A stretch of DNA of 64,000 nt from Pachyseris speciosa (taxonomy: Eukaryota; Cnidaria; Anthozoa; Scleractinia; Pachyseridae). Of the stretch, positions 34,804-46,837 are shown piece after piece. The notes under the pieces are model-generated. The model was not told the origin of the DNA and did no database searches. It saw only the letters and a program-made list of their open reading frames with translations. The DNA lies in NCBI GenBank assembly GCA_016490735.1, contig JAEMWC010000096.1, forward strand, positions 1,284,501 to 1,348,500, written 5' to 3'. Both the position numbers and the translations under genes were made by a program. Within the stretch, counting starts at the first letter, position 1. Each line of letters starts with the position of its first letter.

Positions 34804-37448
34804 ATGATGCCGTCGAACGCTGCTAACGGTCCGGTTACGGCAGGTGTGGAGGGCAAGAGAGAAAGCCGGGTTTACAAAGTTGTCTTGACTGGAGGTGTGT
34901 TTGACTGATAATCTGCAAGGAGTGTTTTGAATCATCATCTGGTTTTAATTGCAGCTTGGGTTGTATGTGTAAGCGTAAGAACTTATATCGAGCGTCAGTC
35001 TTTAATTCCTGCGACTTGTTCTTGCATTAATTAGTTTCATTTCCTTGTTTACGCTCGTCCTTTGGCCATTCTGTCATTTGTGCTTGACAACGAGTAACGT
35101 TTTCTTTACGAACATATATATTACTGACCTCTTTTTTTATTATTATTTAAGGTGGAAAACGGACTATAGTTTTCGTGAGCCTGATAGCACACCTGAGCTG
35201 TTAGCTATGTTTACATGCTCGTAAAGTTTCAGTTTCAGTTTCAGTTTCAGTTTATTTTTGCCACTTATTGTTATTTAAAATTACAAGATAAATATGTGTG
35301 TTGTAAACGGGAAGGGTATCATGGTTAAGAGATAAGCGTCGACTGTTTGGTAAGGTTAGACTTGAACAGTGTTTCGGGTTAGCAGCACTCGAAGGGAGCC
35401 AGGGAGACTCGACTTGCACACACTGAAGTCCTGCTTACATTCTAACTTTATTGCTAAATCAAAGTGCTTATATACATAATGGTAGCTGGCTATACGTGAT
35501 TAAATATGCAAGGGAAAATACTAGGTTCACGTCCTTGTAAACAACCTACTTTGGACGTGAGCATAATGCATTGCCTAAGCTAATCTACTTACGAATATCC
35601 TCAGGAACTAGGCGTCTAAAATACATGAAATCCAACTGAAAGTTCCTATACATATGGGTTATTGGCCAAGCGTGAGGTCAAGATTGCGGGATATTGGCCA
35701 AGTTCTTTTTTTGCGTGTTTCTGGACTGAGACGAAGTCGAGGTCCATAAACACGCAAAAAAAGAATGAGGCCAATATCCTGCCATCTTGACCGAACAAGC
35801 GAGGTCAATAAAGGATTTATTATATGACTCAAAGGTCGCTATTAAAAGACAGTAAAACATGGGACGAACGGGTTATCCCGAGCGGTCAAGATGGCTCCAT
35901 CTTGACCTCGCGGGTAGCCAATCACAGCAGGAGAATTGATTCATCTTGACCGCTGAAAGAGCCAGTCATCTAATAAGTTGTATTATCACAGGTTTCCTAT
36001 GCACACGTATACAACATTTTAGCACGCTCGCTATACTGCTATGATCATATTTCAGATGCGTGTTAAGCAGTGATTGATCAATTTGTAAACTAATTTAACC
36101 AGATTGGATTTCACTGAGCGAAGTGTCACGCTTTCCTTAACTTTACTACATGTGTTTAACAACAAGAGATGTTAAATAATCAATAAGAGAAAAGCATTTG
36201 GCGAGGATACCCATATAGAAACCATTAGGGCTTATTCGGGCAACAGGAACCTCAAGAAAATGCAACTATAAAATGATAATTTAGGTGTGTCTTAATAAAT
36301 TTGTAAGCACATTTAGGTTAAAAAGCAAGAACACAAACAAACAAATGAAATGAACAAAATAAGGGGAAGTCAGTTCAGGCAGGTGTTGGCCAAATTTATT
36401 ATAGCTCAAGCTTATTTTGCTTGCTAAGTCAAATTTGCGCTGATGCTTTGCTCTATAAGCTTACTAGTTAAGCATGACACTTAGGAAAAGACAGCTCACA
36501 AGCAACAGATAAAATTCACTCATGCTTTGATCGTCAGTCAAGAATTTCGCTATCGCCGAGATAGTGAAGACCATGCTGCTATTAAGATACGTCACATGTA
36601 CACCTTGAAACCTCCGCAATGTTGAAAAAGTTTTAAACATGGCTACTAAAAATCAGTCAAGCCCAAGGGACAAATTAGCAAATTTAAGAACACCCACCGG
36701 AGATCTGTGAATGGTGATGGTTGCTTAAAATTAACCAGTGGAAAGCAAAAGGTTTTTTTTGTCAGGGCTTCTTGCCAAGAAATAAAAAACTTTTGTTTTG
36801 TTCTGTTTTCCAGTGGCTTGTGAAAATGTAGCCTCCTATGCAAATGCATTCCTTCCCCATGAACGTCTGCTTAACTGAACTGCCACTTTTGTTCGCGGTG
36901 GTTAGCCAATCATGAATCGTTTGGCAGAAATTACTCCGCGGGTGTCAATTTCCATTCTTATGCCACTCAATATTGGTTTCTTCAAAACAAAGGCTAAAGA
37001 TTCGGTAATACAGGTAACAAATTCATGCAACTTTCCACCCAACATTGTTGCGATACGAGTTAGAGCGATGTTGCCTGTTTTACCACTCGCACAACACTTC
37101 CCGATTTTGTTGCACAAAGTAGAAGGCTGTTCCACTTCCTGCAACATGTTGCTGCAACATGAAACGACAAAAATTGTTACGCGACAAGTTGCTCGTGCAG
37201 GTGGTAAAATGGCCAACATTGCTCTTCAACTCGTACCGCAACAATGTTGTATGGAAAGTTGCACAAATTTGCTGCCCGTTTTACTGCACATTAACCACTG
37301 GCAAACAGAAGTGGCAGGTCAGTTGAGAAAACGTTTTGTGGGGAGGAACGAGTGACAAGCCCAAAGAGTGCGTAGGAGGTTAGTGAAAATGTAAACATTA
37401 AACGTCTGATCACTGTTCATGGTCCATGATGTTTGTACTTAATTTCTC

Positions 37449-37481
<33 letters not shown>

Positions 37482-40224
37482 GTAATAATAATAATAATAT
37501 TTATTGTGGGACTTGTGCCTAAATAACAGAAATCCACATACTAAACTAAAATTGTGATGGCAGATGGTCTTGGCATGAAATACACCCATTGCCAATGAAT
37601 ATTAAGAAGTGTCACTATCTGAAAAGTTGAGTCCACAAAATTAAAGACTGGCAATAAAAATGGATCATCAGTATTCACCACTCCAAATTTGGGGACTAGG
37701 CGGGAGGGTAGGAGGGTACAGAGGGATATTGATGACACAGGGTTGCAAATCCCATTCTGGTTTTGAAAATTGAAATCTGTTTTGAAAATTTGAAATTTGT
37801 TTAGAACTATCTTGAGACCTCTTCTTTTTGTTTAATCTTTTACAAATTTATTATTTGAACTTTTTGGAGGCTGGGTTAAATTCTGGGCATTGGATTTCTG
37901 GAGGGTCAAGCTTTAGTGCAACTAGCTCTTTTGAAGGTCTAACAGTTTAGTCTCAATCAAGCCTAATATCTCTGTTATCAAGAAGCCCCCCTATTGCTAC
38001 AAATTGGGCTTCTTAATGCCCATTAACCCTTATACGGCCAACTAAGCAGGACGGTCTTAACTAACTTTGAGATGTTATTAGTATCATACAGCAGTACTAG
38101 CAGTAGTAATCAGGGTAACATAGTGGAAAATGAAAAGGATGTATAAACAGAAATAGATGTTCTTTAAAAGGACACACTGGATTTAGCTATGAACAATTAA
38201 ATATTTTGAATTTGAACGAGAGGCCATATTGGCCTTCACTTGGCTTTCCAAGAGACAATCAAAAAATGCTGTTGAACTTGTAAACATTCATGTACATACT
38301 TCTCTTAACATATCAGTAGTTGAAATCTTCAAATTCTTGTTATTATTGTGCAATCTTGTTCCCAGAGTGCTATTTTTAGTTAGTGCCTGCGCAGAAACGC
38401 CGGAAGTGAACTTTGTGGATGAAACAGGACAACGACAAACAAGAAGAAAAACCGACCACATTTTAAGACTTGGGTATTCACTGACAAGAAGCCCGAGTAA
38501 TAACTTTTTACCTCCGATTGAATATACATGTATCCACACTGTAGGTCCTTGTGCAGGGAAGACAACAGTGCAAGCAATGATGTCTACTTTCTTTGAAAAT
38601 CTTGGCTGGAAGGTAAGAAGTCAATCCATGAAGAATTTGTTTGTTTTGTTTTTTAGTCGTTCTTGCCTTTTTCATTCTATTTCTTTTATTTTCAGTTTAC
38701 AACTTGTATCAGTAAATTGAAAGCAAAAACTAAGAAAATACTGAGGGAAAACCCAGCAGCAACTGTTAGTAGTGGACTATCATCCCATTAAGCTAAGGGA
38801 TGAGTAATTGAACTCACCGGTACCTATCCAGCAGAAATGATCTACACCTCCCAACCCCCACCCTCCCCACCCATTACCACATGCACACATGTGCTTTGCA
38901 GATAGGAGATAAGTATTATAGTTCACGTGAATGTGATATACTAATCAATAATTCATTTGCAGGTTTTTAGGGTTCCTGAAGCAGCCACCGTCCTTCTGGG
39001 GTAAATTGTTAATGAACCACTTTTTTAAACGTTTTTTTTTTTTAACAATTGCACTGCTTAAGTATTCAATGTTATAACAATCTATTTTTGTACAGTGGAG
39101 GTGTAAAGTTTGCTGATCTTGATGAACAACAAGGTATGAAGAAAACAAAACCAAACAAGATTCCATAGTGTTTAGAGTCTCTGGTGCTGTATCTTGATTC
39201 TCCTATTAATGTTGGCTGTAGGGTTTTGCATTTGTGTAATAACCTAGTGTTGTTATTGTTATCTCCAGTTTACAGATTTCAGGAAAACTTGATGAAGACC
39301 TTGTTACAATTAGAGCAAACATTTTTCGACCTAGCAGCGTCATGTCAGAGGGACACACTGGTGATAAGTGACAGAGGAGCCATGGATCCATCGTCATGTA
39401 TGTTCTGTGGTTCAAAAACTTGAATGTAACCACTTTGAACCTTTTGAACAAATGCTGTGAAACCTAACATTTCTCCAGTTGTTTTTTTTTTTTAACTGAT
39501 TAACTCCTCCCATGGTAAGGGTGTTTGCTTTGGAGCCTACACCCCACCCTATGGAAATTTGTAATTAAATTCCATTCCCCCCTCCCCCAAGTCAAGGACA
39601 CATTAACATAAACTTTGGACATCTCCCCCACCCCACCCCCCAAGTCAAGGACACATTTAGGTAGCTCAATTCACTGCAACATCAAATAAATTATCTGAAA
39701 TTCAGGCTGGTTTTCCAAGTTGAAAAGGCAAAAATATAAGTCCTTGAAAGGAGATGTAATTTTTGCACGACACTTTGATGAATATTTTTCCTTTCTAAGG
39801 GGGTGCTCTCGCCGAGCAAGCTCTGAACTTTATCTTAGGACAAACAGAACTCGCACCTCACTTTTTCGTGATTTTTTTCTTCAACAGAATTACTATTTTG
39901 TGGAATAGTATTCCTGACGACATTAAGTTAGCTACTTCCCTAGACTCCATTAAGTGCAAGCTCAAATCCTTTTTCTTTTGGCGTTTGCATTATGTTTTTG
40001 GTGGGGATAATATTCGCTCGTATAAGATTATTTGTCCAAAATGCAGAAGAGTGAATTTAAGAAACACATGTTCTTGTTAAGATGTTTTTTTTTAATTATA
40101 TATATATATGTATGGTTTGTAGGTTTATGGGGTTGGGTAAGGTGGTTGAACCTTGTAGGGGATGCTATATCCTTTTCTAATCACCTGTATATATTCTTTA
40201 TGTACAAATCTTGAAATAATAATA

Positions 40225-40265
<41 letters not shown>

Positions 40266-43200
40266 GGAATTTGGAGCAAGTGCATTATGTCTGTAAAATT
40301 TAAACAGTTTGGCTATGTTTGATAAGCTTATTTCAACTTCTAGACCAAATATCATATAGTAATCTTTTTCCTAGGGTTATATTTAATTGAATGAATAGCT
40401 TTAATCATGGTTGTTACTATATTTAGGATATTTTAATTATTATACATGTACTTAGGGTTATATTAAATGCACGAATAGTTTTAATCACGGCTGTTAGTAT
40501 ATTTAGGATATTTTTAATTTTTATACTTAGCTCGTGCCCCTACTGGAAACCAGCTGTTGTTTTTTTACTTTGTTGAATAGGCTAGCGTGATAAAATAAAG
40601 TTATCTTATCTTGTTGCTTTCAGATATGAGTTCAGAGCAATGGCATGAACTTCTCAACAACCATGGATGGAACAATGTGTCACTACGAGATGCACGATAT
40701 GATCAAGTGATTCATCTGGTGTGTATTAATGTGGGGCAAGGTTTTTTCTCTTTGTTAAGGTAGAAATAAATTTATGCATGTTTGCTCTACAGGTGTCTGC
40801 CGCCCAGGGAGCAGAAGAGTTCTACACAACATCTAATAACCACACACGGCTGGAGCCTGTAGAACAGGCCAGAAAGTTAGATAGGATAACACAACAGGTC
40901 TGATTTGTGTCTTGCAATGATTTATCACTCATTAGCCAGTCATTTTTGGAGTTTTTAAGTTAAGGTGGCTCAAAATGGTTTCATTGATTTTCCAACAATT
41001 TTTTGTTTGCTTTCTTTAACATGGTATCAAAACATTTCCCAAATTATTTCTCAGCGAGTTGTGATCATTTTTTAAATATAAGGTTACCATAGCAACAGTA
41101 CAACCTTTAAGAGACACCCTTAATTTTGGCTTTATGTTGAGCTGTAATTAAAAAACAAGTCGGGTGAATTGCAATCAGCATATGAGGATTCGTTTTTCTG
41201 AAAAGTTTTGAAAAAAATCTGCACATTGGGTTCAGAGCCACTTTAAATTATCAAAAACAGAAGGTGGCTATGAACCCAATGTAGAGATTTTTTTAAAACT
41301 TTGCAGAAAGATGAATCTTGATGTGTTGATTGTAATTCAATGGTAAAAATGGGGTCACTCAACTCGTTTTTGAGTTACAGGCACATTAAGCCCAAATTAA
41401 GGGTGTTTCTGAGAGGCTGTACTGTTGCTATGGTAACCTTATATGTCAAAAAAATGATCACAACTTGTTGAGAAATAATTGGGAAATGTTTTGATACCAT
41501 GTTCACGGAAACAAATGAAAACTTATAAGTGAGAGTATCGATCCATCAAAGAATTGGTGTTTAAAAATGACAAACCCATTTTGAACCACCTTAAAAAGTC
41601 ACTTAGTATTGAATGTGATTGTTGTCAAATTATTGGAATTTTTGCAGGCATGGGTAGGTCACCCATATGTTGATGTCATTGACAACTCTACAGACTTCAA
41701 CAACAAAGTGCGGCGTGCTATTGATGTAAGAACTTAAAGTCTGGTTTTTTAGTTCTAGACTAACACCTTTTGCTTCTATTAAGTTGGTAAATTGATTTGC
41801 ATAAACAATTACGTATAAGAAAATTAGAGAATTACAGAAGATGGTGACTGTTAAAAGTTGGTGCATCACTTGGAGCCAACCATGTGATGCCATTTTCTGC
41901 AAGCATAATTATCTTTCATACTGTAATTATTTTGTTCATATAGATGCTAGCGGGGAGTTTGCCCTTGCTCTCCAGTTCAGAGAAACGCTGAATGCCTCAG
42001 TAATCAAATTAAATCTCTGGAACAAAAGGAATAAACATTTCTGTTATTAACAACCATCTAAGCTGTGACTGAAATGACATTTTTAATGTTTTCAGGCTGT
42101 TTGCAACAAAATGGGTCTAAATACTGGAGATCGACTCTCACCAGAGAGTATTAAACGGAAGTTCTTGATTTCAACACTGCCAGATGAAAAGGTTACTAGA
42201 TGTTTGTTCACATCATCATAAGTTATCAACTCCTAAAACTCTGATTTTCTTAAACTGGTACTACTATGAAGTGTTCATGAAAAGTAACCATGACTCATTT
42301 TTCCAGGCTTTTCCAGTTTTTCAAGACTTTGATGTGGTTCATGATTATCTTTCAACTTCAAACTCCAAGATTCAAGCTCGGCTGAGAAAAAGAGGGCAAA
42401 ATGGCAAGTTGGATTTTGTTGATAATGCCCATAGTCACCGTGTTTATTAACCCTTAATGGTTACTGTGTTCTTTTACCCTTCACAGTACAGCAAAAACAT
42501 CTGCCTCTGTTATAATTTCAATTCCACAATTATTCAAAGGAGTGGATCTCGATCAATAAAAATAATTGGGAATAAAAATTGTTAAGTCTCACTTAATCCT
42601 TTTAGCCCAAACCATACCTAGCTTCAGATTTCTTGTCACAGTGTTACTACTTGATTGCAGAACAAGTTGGTCATGATAACAAATAAAGTTATCACCAAAG
42701 ATGATATGTCTTGATCCTGAAACAAATTTCTTTGTACAGTGGAGAAAATATACATGTGTGTTGATTTTTGGACCGTAATTAAGGGTAAAGATTAAGATCA
42801 ATGATTCCATGGCAGACTGTTCTCCTTTATGGAATAATGTTATGTGGGTCACCATAACTGTACAGCTGAATGGTAAAAAGTGGTGTAGTTTACGTCTTAG
42901 TGATTCCAGCTACGAATATCCCAAAATTCTAGAATTACCCAAAACAGATATGGAGAAGATCCACAGCACAAAGTACAAAGTGGCCTTGGTACTCACAAAA
43001 TTCTTGGTACTTTCAAACCATAACAAAACCTTTTCTCTCTCTTGTTCAGGCCACTATACCTACATGCATACTTCAAGAAAAGAAACCAAGTTCAATGGAC
43101 AAGTTGTGGAAGTCAGGACAAATTTATCAGCAAAGGATTATGGTGTATGCAATTTGTTATAATTAACCACTTTTTTATGTGTTCCATGCAAAACATTACT

Positions 43201-45664
43201 GACATTCATTGTTAACTTTTTTGTAACTTTTATTTCTTTTTTTATAAAAATAGCTATCTTGTTCACACCACCACTGTGGTATAAGGAGATCAATAGAAGC
43301 TAGGTTTCAACAAGACTACTCAGCAGAAAAACTAATAATATACACACTGACAAGATGCACCTCATTCTCCTTAGGTCAAGCAAAACTAAATTTCTTAAAT
43401 GTAGTTAACTACAGTCGACTCCCGATAACTCGAACCCTCGTTTACTCGAACCTCGCGCTAACTTGAACCAACATCAATTTCCCGTTGATTTTGTTCATAC
43501 ATTTACTGTAATTTTACCCTCGGTAACTCAAAGCCTTGATAACTCGAACCTCCTGCTAACTCGGACCAATTTTCATTTCCTTTCAGGTCATTTTGTATAT
43601 AATTTTACCCTCAAATAACTCGAACCACGTTTTTTAAGACGTGACAAGTAAAAAAATACAATACTGTAGATCAAAACATTGAATTTATTTGAAGCAACCG
43701 ATCGTGGGTATTCTTCCAGTTAGTAATTCCATTAACTCTGTTGCAGTACCCTGACGTTGTCACCATTAGTTTTTTACCTGGTCTTCCCCTGGTGTTTTGC
43801 AAGTTTTGTTTTGTTATGTTACATTCTGTTTGGAGAGTATGTAGTCAAGAAACATTGTTTCATTACAATTATAATTAAATTTAATTAAAACGTACAGTAC
43901 TGTACATTGTATGAATAGAAGTGCACATAGACACAGTTTTTTCATTAGAAAATTATTAGAAAAAGCGATAGGAACATTTCATTACATACATAACAGTAAT
44001 TAAATTAAAGTAAATTAAATTGTATATTGTATGTCTTGAATAGAAGAGCACAGGATCATTGTTTTTCCTTATTTCCAGTCATTAATTTTGTTTTCAACTC
44101 CTGGTAACTTGAACTCCCGATAACTCAAACCTTTTTCCATTTCCCCTGAAGGTTCGAGTTATAGGGAGTTGACTGTATACTTAAGAAATTATTTTTCTAT
44201 ATCATTAGCAGTTCCCAATATAGATACAATTTTTTTCTAGTGTTTGTGGTCATCCTGTTGTGTGTAACAGTACTAAATCATACTTTGTACATTTTAACTG
44301 CAGATGTTGTATTCCCAACTTGATCACACTCGACAGTCAGTTTACAAAATAAGAAGATGCTTTATATGGAACAACCAGTACTTTCAGCTGGATATCTACA
44401 AAGAACCTTGCCATCCAAGGTAGCATAATTTATTTTAATACCTTTCAATGGAATATTATGTCGATTCAAGAGGATACCTATGTGACAAATAACTTGTGAA
44501 GAATAAAAAATATTGTTTTCCTGCTCTGGAATCATGATTTTAAAACGTAGAAAAATATAAAAAATTTTTCCTGTACTCAGAGCACAATTAAAAGACTTAA
44601 AAAAAAGTGGAATATTTCGTTCGGATCAACCGAACTTCGTCAGCCACAATGTAAATTTGAAAGTTAAGAAGGGTTATATAATGGACCCAAGGGAGCTAAG
44701 ATAGTGTCATAGATTCTGGCTAATTCGAACCCATTGTCTCTGTTCAAGGAGGGCTTACGTAATTTTATCTCAATTGCCTCCCTTATGCGGTGTTTGAAAG
44801 TGTTACTTTCCGTGGCAAGAACTTTTGTTTTACTGGAATCCACCGAATGACCTGTGAGGTGGCAATGTTCATGAACAGCTGACGAGTTTGTAGAAAGATG
44901 TTCCTTTACTCGAGTTTCCAATAAACGAGATGTTTCGCCCACAATGTGACAAAGACTATGTGGGCGAAACGTCTCGTTTATTGGAAACTCAAGTAATAAT
45001 CCAAAGGGGAGTTAACTGTGCCACTTCAGTAACTTAGGTTCATCCCCAGGTTGAAAGCAGTCCCCAGGAAAGTAATCTTAACATTTTCAAGCGTTCCCAA
45101 GTCATTCTCAGAAAAAGGATTTGTCTGAGTCCCCTATGGCAGGCAAACCCATGACCTAATCCAGGTACTGGTTGGACGCTCTAACCACTGAGCTATGGGA
45201 GACTAGCACTTGTGGTGAGCGAGGTCATAAACTAGGTTCTTATTCATTATTTACACTTTATCCAAGTCTCCATGCATTCCATTTATCCTAAGTTTTTCAC
45301 ATCATTGTGAATTGAAGCTGACTAGTATAGTACCTTCCCATGAAATCAGTTGTGATTCAAAGCAGTAAAAACCAAACCATGGACCATGGACTTTCATTGT
45401 CATTTTCTGTCATTTGACGTTTTACAACGTAAACTTCCAGGCAGAAAAATGCAAGAAAAACTAGTGAGCTGAGTGAACAGAAAGTCCTAGCCATCAAGTT
45501 GATTTTTGACTTTTTGTGTTAACAGGTGTAAAGGACTACTAATTCTTGAAACCTACACCACCAAAACTGGAGACAGCATGGAGAGGCCAGACTTCCTGGA
45601 CATTGTAAAGGAAGTTACAGGAGATCCTCTGTACTCCATGTTTCACTTATCACTTAAAAATTAG
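34804..45664 (+). CDS. ttd14-like: Ttd14-type P-loop nucleotide-binding protein
   Basis: Related to Drosophila Ttd14 (TRPL translocation defect 14), a GTP- and phosphoinositide-binding protein needed for light-driven TRPL trafficking. The cnidarian role is unknown. Thirteen exons: 34804-34894, 38545-38612, 38963-39000, 39096-39133, 39269-39397, 40624-40718, 40793-40897, 41648-41725, 42096-42191, 42307-42403, 43050-43144, 44304-44419 and 45526-45664. They give 394 aa in one frame. The P-loop is [13 protein letters not shown] (Walker A, residues 31-38), followed by [11 protein letters not shown] and [16 protein letters not shown] Walker B-like [10 protein letters not shown] lies at residues 109-118. 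The C-terminal half has [15 protein letters not shown] and [20 protein letters not shown]. Intron 10 has a GC donor (G|GCAAGT). Starts at tandem ATGs. Confidence 0.9.
35650..35990. mobile_element. MITE-like hairpin element in Ttd14 intron 1
   Basis: Central arms TTCTTTTTTTGCGTGTTT and AAACACGCAAAAAAAGAA form a strong hairpin at about 35695-35790. Motifs of the GAGGTCAAGAT/ATCTTGACC type recur outside it in inverted orientation. Non-coding. Confidence 0.6.
36877..37330. mobile_element. Non-autonomous element rich in GCAACA/TGTTGC
   Basis: Outer ends ACTGCCACTTTTGTT and AACAGAAGTGGCAG are inverted. The interior repeats GCAACATT, TGTTGCA and CAAGTTGC on both strands. The 147-aa frame across it is compositional. 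In Ttd14 intron 1. Confidence 0.5.
37447..37499. repeat. (AAT)n microsatellite
   Basis: About 17 AAT triplets with one AGT interruption. In Ttd14 intron 1. Confidence 0.9.
39715..40265 (+). pseudogene. Truncated LINE, reverse transcriptase C-terminus
   Basis: In Ttd14 intron 5. Two overlapping frames give the end of a non-LTR retrotransposon ORF2: first [20 protein letters not shown] and [19 protein letters not shown], then after a frame change [20 protein letters not shown] and [17 protein letters not shown] before a stop at 40080. The hydrophobic NxITxLWNxxP pattern is typical of LINE C-termini. It is 5' truncated and frameshifted. The (AAT)n run at 40217-40265 may be its 3' tail. Confidence 0.7.
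40371..40615 (+). repeat. LINE 3' UTR-like segment with two tandem ~80-bp units
   Basis: CTAGGGTTATATT with TATATTTAGGATATTTT occurs twice (about 40371-40447 and 40452-40528). The segment ends AAATAAAGTTATCTTATCTT, very like the end of 52247-52740 (GAATAAAGTTGTATCTTATG), which suggests two copies of one LINE 3' end. Confidence 0.5.
40962..41594. mobile_element. Head-to-head pair of AAGGTGGCTC-ended repeats
   Basis: Two copies of the 6729-7046 repeat lie in opposite orientation (40962-41247 and 41261-41594) with about 13 bp between them. Shared blocks are ACCATAGCAACAGTAC, CACCCTTAATTT and CAATCAGCATAT on one side and their complements on the other. The result is a ~630-bp imperfect palindrome filling most of Ttd14 intron 7. 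Confidence 0.8.
43412..44175. mobile_element. TA-flanked pogo/Tigger-like non-autonomous element
   Basis: Starts CAGTCGACTCCCGATAACTC and ends GAGTTATAGGGAGTTGACTG, which are inverted with about two mismatches and flanked by TA. ATAACTCGAACC recurs several times inside the left part. 764 bp, no transposase. In Ttd14 intron 11. Confidence 0.75.
44600..44990 (-). mobile_element. Penelope-like element 3' fragment
   Basis: In Ttd14 intron 12, antisense to it. The minus-strand frame 44664-44942 reads [32 protein letters not shown] and [20 protein letters not shown]: the C-terminal part of the GIY-YIG endonuclease domain of Penelope-like reverse transcriptases. The RT core is missing (5' truncation). 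Past the stop is a hammerhead-type motif (next entry). On the other side, 44943-44990 is an inverted copy of the first ~45 bp of the fragment, again reading [11 protein letters not shown] on the plus strand. Confidence 0.8.
44606..44649 (-). ncRNA. Hammerhead ribozyme candidate of a Penelope-like element
   Basis: On the minus strand: GTGG-CTGACGA-A-GTTCGG-TTGAT-CCGAAC-GAA-ATAT-T-CCAC. All invariant core bases are present. Helix II is a perfect 6-bp stem with one extra A next to the core. Helix III is the palindrome ATAT. Helix I GTGG/CCAC pairs perfectly for 4 bp. It lies just past the element's stop codon. Penelope-like elements are known to carry hammerheads in their terminal regions. Activity is untested. 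Confidence 0.65.
45105..45205 (-). mobile_element. tRNA-derived SINE head (degenerate)
   Basis: On the minus strand CCCATAGCTCAGTGGTTAGA is a good Pol III A box and tRNA D-arm sequence. The B-box position reads ATGGGTTTGCC, which is degraded. The cloverleaf does not close, so this is a SINE head, not a tRNA gene. In Ttd14 intron 12. Confidence 0.6.
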
Positions 45665-45731
45665 TGGAGACAGGCTAAAAGCACATAAAAAATACTTCAC
45701 GTTTTGTCAGTGTGTACTATTCATGAGTGAA

Positions 45732-45772
<41 letters not shown>

Positions 45773-45804
45773 GGAGTCAAACACGAAAATTTGGTTTATC
45801 AACG

Positions 45805-45835
<31 letters not shown>

Positions 45836-45837
45836 GG

Positions 45838-45889
45838 ATTCGATTAGCTGACGTTTCGAGCGTTAGCCCTTCGTCGGAGCGAATCGAGG
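45838..45889 (-). ncRNA. Hammerhead-like motif, left half of Penelope dimer
   Basis: Reverse-strand twin of 46757-46807 with the same core change (CCGACGA instead of CTGACGA). Two motifs in opposite orientation flank the inverted dimer near its outer ends. Confidence 0.55.
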
Positions 45890-46756
45890 AATTGTGGGTT
45901 GTGTATGGTTTATATACAGGAAATGGAGCTACGCTATTGGTGGTAACATGGTAACGTGAAAAACATGAATAAATTAATTGAATGAAAAGCGCTCGTTGAC
46001 ACCGTGGGGATTAAGAGTGCCAATTTGAAAGATTAGTTTTTGCTTGAGATTTTTACGGCTTTCCGTGGTACCTTGATGTAGGGAAAGGCCGGAGATCGAC
46101 ATGTGTTGTTTGGAATGGTTAGGGAGATTAAAATGCCGAGCGACAGGTTTGGATGCGTCTTTGTCATCTTTCTCAACATCACGAAGATGTTCACGGAAAC
46201 GGTCACCTAGTCGTCTTCCTGTTTCGCCGATGTATAACTTATTGCATAATGTGCAGGTTATGCAATAGATAACATTTGCGGAGGTACACGTGAAACGATC
46301 AGTGATCTTAACAGATCGCTTAGGGCCCGATATTTTGTCAGTGTTTTGAATGAAAGGACAAGTTTTGCATCGCGAGCGCGCGCATTTAAAAGTGCCAGGT
46401 TGTTCAGTCGTTTTGAATGCGCTTTTAACTAGAAAGTTACCTACATTTTTGTCGCGTTTGAATGAAATCAGCGGTGGTTCCGAATCCGGAACCACCTGTC
46501 GCTCGGCATTTTAATCTCCCTAACCATTCCAAACAACACATGTCGATCTCCGGCCTTTCCCTACATCAAGGTACCACGGAAAGCCGTAAAAATCTCAAGC
46601 AAAAACTAATCTTTCAAATTGGCACTCTTAATCCCCACGGTGTCAACGAGCGCTTTTCATTCAATTAATTTATTCATGTTTTTCACGTTACCATGTTACC
46701 ACCAATAGCGTAGCTCCATTTCCTGTATATAAACCATACACAACCCACAATTCCTC

Positions 46757-46806
46757 GATTCGCTCCGACGAAGGGCTAACGCTCGAAACGTCAGCTAATC
46801 GAATCC

Positions 46807-46807
<1 letters not shown>
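46757..46807 (+). ncRNA. Hammerhead-like motif, right half of Penelope dimer
   Basis: GATTCGCTC-CGACGA-A-GGGC-TAAC-GCTC-GAA-ACGT-C-AGC followed by TAATCGAATC. Helix II, the palindromic helix III ACGT, the cleavage C (46792) and helix I (GCT/AGC plus GATTC/GAATC) are all present. Core position 4 is C instead of the invariant U, which probably lowers or abolishes cleavage. Its mirror copy is at about 45838-45889 on the minus strand. Confidence 0.6.

Positions 46808-46837
<30 letters not shown>

Noticed and set aside
36912..37355. 147-aa plus-strand open frame
   Set aside because: Its composition is explained by the GCAACA/TGTTGC-rich element at 36877-37330.
38229..38720. 163-aa plus-strand open frame around [10 protein letters not shown]
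   Set aside because: Only 38545-38612 is coding (Ttd14 exon 2, with clear acceptor and donor); the rest is intron read-through.
45105..45205. Second tRNA-like sequence on the minus strand
   Set aside because: B box degraded and no closed cloverleaf.
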